Part shown: positions 40,509-46,610 of the stretch, in pieces
How the letters are laid out: the number at the start of each line of letters is the position of its first letter
Position numbering within the stretch: position 1 is the stretch's first letter
Source of the DNA: DATLZM01 sp035559315
GTDB lineage: Bacteria > Actinomycetota > UBA4738 > HRBIN12
Direction of reading: 5' to 3'
Assembly (NCBI GenBank): GCA_035559315.1
Contig: DATMBJ010000231.1
Coordinates: forward strand, 1 to 46,610
DNA length: 46,610 nt
Made by a program: the position numbers and the translations under genes
The notes under the pieces: generated by a model
What the model was told of the DNA's origin: nothing
The model's input: only the letters and a program-made list of their open reading frames with translations
Database searches by the model: none

Positions 40509-41374
40509 GGGGCGGCGGGGAGCAGCTCGAGGAGGGTGGCCTCCGGGCGGCACAGGAACCGGAACGGCGCGTACTTGCTGGTGCCGAGCCCGGGCGAGAC
40601 GTGCACGACGGCCGGCCCCAGGCGGAACAGCCCCGAGGCGAGCCGGCGGGGGAGGTGGGAGTTCGTGACCAGCGCCCCCACGAGGGGCAGCCGGACCTGC
40701 CCCCCGTGCGTGTGGCCGGCGACGATCAGGTCCCAGCCGAGCGCGGCCAGCTCCGGCGCCACGTCCGGGGAGTGGGTCACCGCGATCCCGAACCGGCCCG
40801 GCGCCCGCCGGGCCGCGGCCCGCAGGTCGTGGCGGCCGATGTGCGCGTCGTCCAGGCCGAGGACCTCGGCCGGGAGGCCGTCGAGCTCGATCTCGAGGCG
40901 GTCGTTCTCCAGGTGGCGCCAGCCGTCCGCCTCGAGCCGCGCGACGAGCTCGGGCGCGCGGCCCCGGATCCCGCGGCGGACCCGGCGTCGCCTGCGGAAG
41001 TAGGCGAGGTAGTTCAGGGGCCGGGGCGCGAAGTAGTCGTTCGAGCCGAGCACGAACCACGATCCCAGGCGGCCGCGGACCGGCCGGAGCGCGCGGACCA
41101 CCTCCTCCACGGCGTCCGGTTCCCCGAGGAGGTCTCCGGTGACCACCGCGAGGTCGGGCCGCGGGAGGCGGGCCAGGAACCGGACCTTGGCCCGGTCGCC
41201 GCGGACCAGGTGGAGGTCCGAGAGGTGGAGCACCGTGATCCGGCCCGGAGCCCCCGCCGGTAGGATGTCGAGCCGGCGCCGGGCCAGGCGGAACCAGCGG
41301 CGCTCCACCAGGACGCCGTAGGCGACGCAGGCGAGCCCCGCGGCGGGGATCGCGAGGACGGCGGGCACCGGCAC
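40502..41374 (-). CDS. Membrane-anchored metallophosphoesterase
   Basis: A 290-residue calcineurin-like phosphoesterase with an N-terminal transmembrane helix (VLAIPAAGLACVAYGVLV). Metal ligands occur in LHLSDLHL, VVTGDLLGEPDA, VLGSNDYFAP (the usual GNHD is GSND, as in several actinobacterial relatives), IAVTHSP and IVAGHTHGGQ. This type resembles YkuE/YaeI phosphodiesterases acting on lipids. GTG 41374 is chosen because TAGACT ends 7 nt upstream and because it precedes the helix directly. The stop overlaps the convergent lysyl oxidase gene by 7 nt. Confidence 0.88.
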   Translation of the reverse strand: MPVPAVLAIPAAGLACVAYGVLVERRWFRLARRRLDILPAGAPGRITVLHLSDLHLVRGDRAKVRFLARLPRPDLAVVTGDLLGEPDAVEEVVRALRPVRGRLGSWFVLGSNDYFAPRPLNYLAYFRRRRRVRRGIRGRAPELVARLEADGWRHLENDRLEIELDGLPAEVLGLDDAHIGRHDLRAAARRAPGRFGIAVTHSPDVAPELAALGWDLIVAGHTHGGQVRLPLVGALVTNSHLPRRLASGLFRLGPAVVHVSPGLGTSKYAPFRFLCRPEATLLELLPAAPQ

Positions 41375-41381
41375 GGGGAGG

Positions 41382-41387
41382 AGTCTA
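41382..41387 (-). promoter_or_regulatory. -10 hexamer TAGACT of the metallophosphoesterase gene (leaderless)
   Basis: TAGACT on the minus strand ends 7 nt before GTG 41374. It shares its DNA with the Shine-Dalgarno GGGGAGGAG of the divergent yqeY-like gene, so the two genes' control elements overlap. Confidence 0.5.
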
Positions 41388-41390
41388 CGG

Positions 41391-41849
41391 ATGGGCGGGA
41401 CCGGCACGCTCAAGGAGCGCCTCGCCGAGGAGATCAAGGAGGCGATGCGGGCCCGGGACGAGATCCGCCTGTCGGCGCTCCGGCTGCTCTCCGCGGCGGT
41501 CCGTAACCGGGAGGTCGAGGTCCGCCACGAGCTGTCCGACGACGAGGTCCGGGAGGTCGCGCTGCGCGAGGCGAGGAAGCGGGACGAGGCGACGCAGGCC
41601 TATGAGCGGGCCGGGCGGGAGGACCTGGCGGCGCGGGAACGGGCCCAGGCGGCCGCGCTCGCCCCCTACCTCCCGGAGCTGCTCTCCCCGGAGGAGCTGG
41701 ACGCGCTGATCGAGGAGGCCATCGCCGCCACCGGTGCCGCCTCGCCCAAGGACCTGGGGAGGGTCATGGGGTTCGTGATGGGGCGGGCGAAGGGGAAGGT
41801 CGACGGCGCGCTGGTCCGGGAGCGGGTCGCGGCCCGCCTGGGAGCCTGA
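41391..41849 (+). CDS. GatB/YqeY domain protein
   Basis: A 152-residue YqeY-like protein: LKERLAEEIKEAMRARDEIRLSALRLLSAAVRNREVE is the N-terminal helical half, and YLPELLSPEELDALIEEAI with GRVMGFVMGRAKGKVDGALV the GatB-like C-terminal half. It resembles the tRNA-binding tail of amidotransferase GatB but has no catalytic part; the cellular role is uncertain. ATG 41391 follows GGGGAGGAG with 7-nt spacing. Confidence 0.93.
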   Translation: MGGTGTLKERLAEEIKEAMRARDEIRLSALRLLSAAVRNREVEVRHELSDDEVREVALREARKRDEATQAYERAGREDLAARERAQAAALAPYLPELLSPEELDALIEEAIAATGAASPKDLGRVMGFVMGRAKGKVDGALVRERVAARLGA

Positions 41850-41940
41850 CGGCTGGGTCTCAGCGCCGGCCGGTCACCCGACGGCCCGGCCTCGGCGGCG
41901 GTGGTCGTCTGACGGCCGGGCCTCAGCGGCGCCCGGGCGC
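41847..41940 (+). repeat. Degenerate ~31-bp tandem repeat across the yqeY stop and the PBP 3' end
   Basis: Three imperfect units start at 41847, 41879 and 41910. Units 1 and 3 share TGACGGCYGGGYCTCAGCG and unit 2 has CGACGGCCCGGCCTCGGCG. The first unit begins with the yqeY stop codon; the others fall in the C-terminal codons of the convergent penicillin-binding protein gene. Confidence 0.6.
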
Positions 41941-44327
41941 CCCGGCCCCGTTGCCTCCCCAACGGTGATCGTCACCTCGGAGCCGGCCGGGACCCGCTCG
42001 CCCGCCGGTGGGGCCTGGGCCAGCACCACCCCCTGCTCGGCGGGGTCCTCGACCGGCGTCCGCTCCACCCTTGCGACGAGGCCCGCCTCCTCGAGGGCGA
42101 GGACCGCCCTCCAGCCCCGAAGGCCGACCACGTCGGGGACCTCGACGGTCGGCGGCCGGCCCGTGCTCACGAGGATCCGCACCAGGCCCCCCAGGGCGAT
42201 ACGGGTCCCCGCGGCGGGCTCCTGGCCCACCACGGTGCCCTCGGGCTCCGGCGCGTCGACCTCCTCGAGGAGCGGGGTGAACCCGGCGGCCAGGACCGCC
42301 TCCTCGGCCCGGGCGCCGCGGAGGCCGAGGAGGTCGGGGACCGGGGCCCGCTCCGGCGGGGGCGGGGGCGGGAAGCCCTCGACCGGCATCCCGGCGACCG
42401 CCCGGGCCATGAAGTCGTGCCAGATGGGGGCGGCGACGGTCCCGCCGAACACCGGCCCGCCGAAGTAGCCGTCCATCGGCCGCTGGCCCTCGGGGAACCC
42501 GACCCAGACCGCCGCCGCCACCTGTCGCGTGTACCCCACGAACCAGGCGTTCGTGTAGTCCTGGGTCGTGCCGGTCTTCCCGGCGACGGGCCGGCCGGGG
42601 AGGGCCGCCGCCCGGCCCGTGCCCCCGGCGACCGCCCGCTGGAGCATGGCCGTCACCAGGTTCGCCACGTCGGCCTCGAGGACCCGGCGGCACTCCGGCC
42701 GGTGCCGGTAGAGGACCCGGCCCCGTGGGTCCTCGATCCTCGCCACCGCGAACGGCTCGCAGCGCACGCCGCCGCCTGCGAGCGTCGCGTAGGCGGCGGC
42801 CATCTCGAGGGGCGAGACCTCCTCGGCCCCGAGCGTGATCGAGGGGACGGCGTCGAGCGGGCTCGTCACCCCGAGATCGCGGGCCGCCTCGACCACCGCC
42901 TCGGGCCCGAGGTCCAGCACGAGCTGCGCGAACACGACGTTCACGGAGTCCTCGGTGGCCGCCCACAGGTCGAGGTAGCCGCGGTCGCCCCGGCCCTCGG
43001 CGTTGAACACGCAGTGGCAGTCGTTGTTCCAGCGGGGGTCCCGGTACGGCGCCTTCGACGGGTAGACCTTCCCCGGGGGGACGCCCGCGCGGAACGCCGC
43101 GACCAGGGTGAACGGCTTGAACGACGAGCCCGGCTGGCGGGCCGCCGTGACCAGGTCGAGGGGCTCGGGGTCCCGGAGGTACCCGCGGCCGGAGAACATC
43201 GTCCGGATCGCCCCGGTGCCCGCCTCGACCGCGACGATCGCGGCGTCGGGTCCCTCGGGATCCGGGAGCCGGGCCGCCACCGCCGCCGCGGCGGCCTCCT
43301 CCCACCCCGGCAGGAACGTGGTGTGGATCCGGAGGCCGCCCTCGAACAGCGCCCGCGCCCGTTCCCTCCTCGTGGCGCCGAGCGCGTCGAACTCGCCGCC
43401 CGGGGAGTCCAGGATGAGGCGGCGGACGTACTCGACGGCGAACGGCCACCGCCCGGGCTGCTCGGCCGCGGCGTCCCGGTCGAGCCCGAGCGGCCGGCGC
43501 TTGGCGCGCTCCACCTTGGCCCGGGGGACCCAGCCCAGGGCGGCCAGCCGGTCCAGGACCTCGTTCCTCCGCCGGAGCGCGGCCCGGGGCCGCTCCAGCG
43601 GGTCGTAGGTCTCGGGCGACGCGATCATCCCGGCGAGGAGCGCCGCCTGCGGCAGCCGGAGCTCGGCGGCGGGGACCCCGAAGTAGAACTCGGCCGCGGT
43701 CCCTATCCCGTAGACCCCGTTCCCCAGGTACACCCGGTTCAGGTACATCTCGAGGATCCGGTCCTTCGAGTACCGCTGCTCGAGGCGGATGGCGAGGGCC
43801 GCCTCCCGCAGCTTCCGGTCGAGGGTCTGGGAGGGGTCCTCGATGAACACGTTCTTCACGAGCTGCTGCGTGATCGTGGAGCCCCCCTGGACGACCTCGC
43901 CGGCCACGAGGTTGGCGACGAGCGCGCGGAGCACGGAGGTCGCGTCGACCGCCCCATGCTCGTAGAACCGGTCGTCCTCGATCGCGAGCACGGCCTTCCG
44001 GGCCACCGGCGAGACGTCCTCGAGGGCGACCTCGGTCCGGTTCTCCTGGTAGAGCGCGGCCAGCACCTCCCCGTCCGCCGCGTAGACCAGCGAGCGCTCG
44101 GCGAACGGCCGGATCCTCCGGAAGTCCTCGCCGAGCACGGCGAGCTGCTCGTTCACCCGGCGGACGCCCGCCGCCAGCGTGCCGGCGAGCGGGAGGAGCG
44201 TGACCGCCACGACGGCGGCGGCCAGGGCGATCACCGCGGCGAGGACCGCCGGGAACAACGGGTCGGGGGGTACCCGCGGCCCCGGGGGCGGGCCGGTCGC
44301 GGGCCGGCGGACCGGTGTGTGCGGCAT
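41874..44327 (-). CDS. Bifunctional class A penicillin-binding protein with two PASTA domains
   Basis: An 817-residue peptidoglycan synthase. After a cytoplasmic Pro-rich tail and one transmembrane helix (about 25-52), the GT51 glycosyltransferase carries the catalytic E117 (EDDRFYEHG) with GGSTITQQLVKN and EMYLNRVYLGNGVYGI. The transpeptidase has S401-S-F-K404, SVN (EDSVNVVF) and K584-T-G. Two PASTA repeats (VPDLLGLRGARAEEAV; VPDVVGLRGWRAVLAL) end the protein and may sense muropeptides. ATG 44327 is chosen over upstream codons, which would overlap the divergent nfeD promoter; TATCCT (44345-44340) lies 12 nt before it. The extreme C-terminus is encoded by a small tandem repeat. Confidence 0.96.
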   Translation of the reverse strand: MPHTPVRRPATGPPPGPRVPPDPLFPAVLAAVIALAAAVVAVTLLPLAGTLAAGVRRVNEQLAVLGEDFRRIRPFAERSLVYAADGEVLAALYQENRTEVALEDVSPVARKAVLAIEDDRFYEHGAVDATSVLRALVANLVAGEVVQGGSTITQQLVKNVFIEDPSQTLDRKLREAALAIRLEQRYSKDRILEMYLNRVYLGNGVYGIGTAAEFYFGVPAAELRLPQAALLAGMIASPETYDPLERPRAALRRRNEVLDRLAALGWVPRAKVERAKRRPLGLDRDAAAEQPGRWPFAVEYVRRLILDSPGGEFDALGATRRERARALFEGGLRIHTTFLPGWEEAAAAAVAARLPDPEGPDAAIVAVEAGTGAIRTMFSGRGYLRDPEPLDLVTAARQPGSSFKPFTLVAAFRAGVPPGKVYPSKAPYRDPRWNNDCHCVFNAEGRGDRGYLDLWAATEDSVNVVFAQLVLDLGPEAVVEAARDLGVTSPLDAVPSITLGAEEVSPLEMAAAYATLAGGGVRCEPFAVARIEDPRGRVLYRHRPECRRVLEADVANLVTAMLQRAVAGGTGRAAALPGRPVAGKTGTTQDYTNAWFVGYTRQVAAAVWVGFPEGQRPMDGYFGGPVFGGTVAAPIWHDFMARAVAGMPVEGFPPPPPPERAPVPDLLGLRGARAEEAVLAAGFTPLLEEVDAPEPEGTVVGQEPAAGTRIALGGLVRILVSTGRPPTVEVPDVVGLRGWRAVLALEEAGLVARVERTPVEDPAEQGVVLAQAPPAGERVPAGSEVTITVGEATGPGRPGAAEARPSDDHRRRGRAVG

Positions 44328-44372
44328 GGGGTCCGGAGCAGGATAGCGGGCCGGCGGGGGCCGGCGCGCGGG

Positions 44373-44378
44373 TAGCAT
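44373..44378 (+). promoter_or_regulatory. -10 hexamer TAGCAT of nfeD (leaderless)
   Basis: TAGCAT ends 7 nt before ATG 44386 and contains the alternative ATG 44377, so the shorter start is preferred. Confidence 0.5.
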
Positions 44379-44385
44379 GGTCCCT

Positions 44386-45681
44386 ATGCGTCGCGCGCTC
44401 CTCCTCCCGCTGCTCGCGCTGGCCCTGGTGCCCGGCTCGCCCGCCCGGGCCGCGGAGACCCCGTCCCCCACCCCGATCGAGGTCGTGAAGGTCGAGGGGG
44501 CCATGGACCGGATCGTCGCCGGCTACCTGGATGACGTCCTCCGTGAGGCGGAGGCCTCGGGGGCGGTCGTCGTGCTCCAGCTCGATTCGCCGGGCGCGAT
44601 CGACCGGGCGGGCCTGGCGCTCGCCGAGCGGGTGGCCCGCGCCAGGGTGCCCGTGGTCTCGTGGGTGGGCCCCGCGCCGGCGCGGGCGACCGGGGCCGCG
44701 CTCCTCCTGGTGTCGGCGTCGAGCCTGGCGGCGGTCTCCCCGGGGTCGCAGACCGGCCCCCTCCACCCGGTGGACGTGGCCCGCCCCGGGGAGCGGTTCC
44801 CCGGGCTCCTGGCCCGGGTCGAGGCGGCGCTCCGGGCCCGCGGCGACGGCGGGGGGCTCGTGCGCGCGGACCGCCCGCTCACGGCGCAGGAGGCGCTCGA
44901 CCTGGGGATCGCCGACGTGGCCGCGGCCTCCGTCCCCGAGCTCCTGGGCCGGATCGACGGGCGGACGGTGCCGACGGCGGCCGGCCCGGTGCGTCTCTCG
45001 ACCCGCGTGGCCACCTCGCCCGAGGACGGGCCGGGCGTGGCGGTTCGGTTCCGGGACCTGGGGCCCGTGCGGCGGGTCCTCCACGGCGTGGCCACGCCGT
45101 CGGCGATCTACCTGCTCCTCGTGCTCGGCCTCGCGGCCCTGGCGTTCGAGCTCACCCAGCCGGGCTTCGGGTTCGCCGGCGTGAGCGGCGTCGTCCTCCT
45201 CGGGCTCGGCGCCTACGGGCTCACGGTCGTGCCGACCTCGTGGGCGGGGCTCGCCCTGCTCGGGCTCGGCGTGGGGGCGATGGTGCTCGACGTCCACCTC
45301 CGGCGGCTCGGCCCACTCACGTTCGGCGGGCTCGCCGCGTTCGGGGCCGGGTCCTGGCTCGCGTGGCGCGGGGTCGGCGACGCGATCGACCTCTCTGCGT
45401 GGGTCGTGGCGCTCGCCGTGGTCGGGAGCTTCCTGTACTACGGCTTCGCGCTCACGGTGGCGGTCCGCTCGCGGGAGCGGATCGTCTCCACCCAGCACGG
45501 CCTGATCGGCCTGGTGGGGGAGGCCCGGGGCGACCTCGCCCCCGAGGGCCCGGTCCACGTGAAGGGCACGCTCTGGCGGGGGCGGAGCGCGGACGGGCCG
45601 ATCCCCAAGGGGACCCGGATCCGGGTCCGGGGGGTCGACGGCCTGATCCTCCGGGTCGAGCCGGAGCCCGACGACGGCTGA
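44386..45681 (+). CDS. NfeD-family membrane-bound ClpP-class serine protease homologue
   Basis: A 431-residue long-form NfeD. A signal peptide (cleavage near ARA-AE) leads into a ClpP/crotonase-type domain (about 25-200), then four or five transmembrane helices (about 235-360), and a C-terminal NfeD OB-fold (GLIGLVGEARGDLAPEGPVHVKGTLWRGRSADGPIPKGTRIRV). In active relatives the nucleophile lies in an AASAG motif; here the same place reads RATGAA with T102. The DTPGG-like loop is DSPGAI. The protease is therefore possibly altered or inactive. Normally works with an adjacent SPFH/stomatin protein, which is not present next door. Confidence 0.88.
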   Translation: MRRALLLPLLALALVPGSPARAAETPSPTPIEVVKVEGAMDRIVAGYLDDVLREAEASGAVVVLQLDSPGAIDRAGLALAERVARARVPVVSWVGPAPARATGAALLLVSASSLAAVSPGSQTGPLHPVDVARPGERFPGLLARVEAALRARGDGGGLVRADRPLTAQEALDLGIADVAAASVPELLGRIDGRTVPTAAGPVRLSTRVATSPEDGPGVAVRFRDLGPVRRVLHGVATPSAIYLLLVLGLAALAFELTQPGFGFAGVSGVVLLGLGAYGLTVVPTSWAGLALLGLGVGAMVLDVHLRRLGPLTFGGLAAFGAGSWLAWRGVGDAIDLSAWVVALAVVGSFLYYGFALTVAVRSRERIVSTQHGLIGLVGEARGDLAPEGPVHVKGTLWRGRSADGPIPKGTRIRVRGVDGLILRVEPEPDDG

Positions 45682-45785
45682 CCCGGCGGCCGTCGGCGCG
45701 TGGAGATCCCGTGGATCCGCCGGGTGCGCCCGCCCCGGCTGAATCCCCGCCGCGGCCGCTGACGGATAACGGTACGAGGGACGCC

Positions 45786-46115
45786 GTGGCGCGCGTCCCG
45801 ACGGAGGGTCAGCGGGTGGTCGAGCGGCGGACGGCGGGACCGCACGGTTCGTTCGAGGAGGCGTACGGCTGGAGGTTCCGCGCGGCGTGCCGTGGCGAGG
45901 ACGCCGCGCTCTTCTTCGCCCCCAACTACTTCGAGCGCAAGGAGGAGAAGGACGCGCGGGAGACCCGGGCCAAGGCGATCTGCCGCCGCTGCGAGGTCCG
46001 GGCCGACTGCCTCGCTTACGCCCTGCGGACCCGCGAGCCGCACGGCATCTGGGGCGGGTTGAACGAGCTGGAGCGGCGGATGCTCCTGCGCGAGCTCGAC
46101 CGCCGCGCGGGCTGA
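45786..46115 (+). CDS. WhiB-family iron-sulfur transcription factor
   Basis: A 109-residue WhiB-like protein. The four Fe-S cysteines are C35 (AACRGED), C66, C69 and C75 (C-x2-C-x5-C in AICRRCEVRADC), followed by the GIWGGLNELERR turn and a short basic C-terminus. WhiB proteins bind sigma factor domain 4 and respond to redox or nitric oxide; they occur almost only in Actinobacteria and their phages. GTG 45786 is preceded by TACGAG (45773-45778) with the 7-nt leaderless spacing. Which WhiB subtype this is cannot be settled by eye. Confidence 0.95.
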   Translation: MARVPTEGQRVVERRTAGPHGSFEEAYGWRFRAACRGEDAALFFAPNYFERKEEKDARETRAKAICRRCEVRADCLAYALRTREPHGIWGGLNELERRMLLRELDRRAG

Positions 46116-46212
46116 TCGCGGGGGAGCTGACGGACCGATGCGCGGGCTGGTCGCGGGGGAGCTGACGGCCCGACTCGCGGGCTGGTCGCGGCGGGGGAGC
46201 TGACGGCCCGAC
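46106..46212 (+). repeat. Three tandem copies of a ~35-bp unit at the whiB 3' end
   Basis: Units at 46106-46140, 46141-46175 and 46176-46212 share CGCGGGCTGRTCGCGG...GGGGAGCTGACGG and differ at a few positions (third unit has a 2-bp insertion). The first unit includes the last whiB codons and stop, so the copies are duplications of the gene's 3' end. Confidence 0.85.
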
Positions 46213-46269
46213 GCTGAGGTCCCCCGGCGGGAGGCCCAGCCCGGGCGGGGACGCTATCCTTCCGCGGAC

Positions 46270-46610
46270 GTGGACGACCGGACCGTGCTCGAGCGGCTCC
46301 GGGAGCTGGGACTCGAGCTCCCCGAGGCCCCCCGGCCCGTGGCGAACTACGTCCCGGTGGTCGTGGCCGGCGACCTGGCCTTCGTCGCCGGCCAGGTCGC
46401 CTCCGAGGGCGGCGTCCCGCTCCACCCGGGCCACCTCGGCGCCGAGGTGAGCGTGGAGCAGGGCCGGGAAGCCGCGCGCCGGTGCGCGCTCCAGGCCCTC
46501 GCCGCGCTCCGGGCGGAGCTCGGCGGGTTCCACCGGCTGGAGCGGATCCTCCAGGTCACGGTGTTCGTGTCGTCCGCGCCGGGGTTCACCGACCAGCCGA
46601 AGGTGGCGAA
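46270..46610 (+). CDS. RidA/YjgF-family protein, 3' end outside window
   Basis: The visible 113 codons encode LRELGLELPEAPRPVANYVPVVVAGDLAFVAGQVA and, later, LAALRAELGGFHRLERILQVTVFVSSAPGF, the two conserved parts of the RidA/YjgF family (YER057c/UK114-like subgroup with LPxxxxPxxNYVP). RidA deaminates reactive enamine/imine intermediates, though this subgroup often has other roles. Start GTG 46270 follows a TATCCT (46255-46260) by 9 nt. The gene runs past the window edge, so the end and the arginine active-site region cannot be assessed. Confidence 0.88.
   Translation, partial: MDDRTVLERLRELGLELPEAPRPVANYVPVVVAGDLAFVAGQVASEGGVPLHPGHLGAEVSVEQGREAARRCALQALAALRAELGGFHRLERILQVTVFVSSAPGFTDQPKVA

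Noticed and set aside
1..46610. CRISPR arrays, insertion sequences, prophage genes, biosynthetic megasynthases
   Set aside because: No regularly spaced repeats, transposases, integrases, phage structural genes or assembly-line enzymes were seen anywhere in the window.

Overview
This window is a very GC-rich, tightly packed bacterial chromosome segment with no sign of phage, transposon or CRISPR. It holds about 43 protein genes, three tRNAs and an SRP RNA. A WhiB-family protein (45786-46115), a standalone dnaX-recR-lysC-asd axis, many GTG starts and an IclR regulator facing leuCD point to Actinomycetota. The large, Alu-domain-type SRP RNA, the unlinked rpsD with a compact zinc site and the widespread leaderless promoters suggest a deep-branching or uncultured actinobacterial lineage rather than a streptomycete or mycobacterium. 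Species cannot be named from the sequence.

Layout. 1-5300: DacB-type D-Ala-D-Ala peptidase (cut at the left edge), an IclR regulator divergent from leuC-leuD, and a VapBC toxin-antitoxin pair. 5300-9500: alpha/beta hydrolase, CapA-like protein, LiaF-like membrane protein, nicotinate phosphoribosyltransferase. 9500-14600: zincin, a lone Tad-like secreted protein behind a structured leader, tRNA deaminase tadA, two tRNA-Ser genes, an HtrA-like protease without membrane anchor, a SAM methyltransferase, and the SRP RNA. 14660-23160: dnaX, recR, an S9 dipeptidyl peptidase, aspartokinase, a zinc-ribbon membrane protein, asd and a MOSC protein. 23200-30750: MazG and GNAT genes divergent from a five-gene putative lipid operon. 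30750-37500: DUF488, a TolB-like lipoprotein, rpsD, a DraG-like hydrolase, a debranching-enzyme-like glycosidase, a NlpC/P60 hydrolase and tRNA-Pro. 37500-46610: ABM protein and glycosyltransferase, a bacterial lysyl oxidase homologue, a metallophosphoesterase, YqeY, a PASTA class A penicillin-binding protein, NfeD, WhiB and the start of a RidA-like gene.

The best candidate for an undescribed system is the operon at 24022-30743. It encodes an alcohol-forming fatty acyl-CoA reductase fused to a HAD phosphatase, a zinc-type dehydrogenase, a divergent LarA-like (nickel-pincer) enzyme, a PlsC acyltransferase and a TetR regulator. A near-consensus promoter lies in front of it, overlapped by a 7-2-7 inverted repeat that is a plausible TetR operator. 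I infer a pathway for an unusual neutral or ether-like lipid; the product is unknown.

A second theme is promoter grammar. At about nine genes a TANNNT-like -10 hexamer ends exactly 7 nt before the start codon, implying leaderless mRNAs. The same hexamer sits 6 nt before the mature 5' ends of both tRNA-Ser genes and the SRP RNA. This rule was used to choose several start codons.
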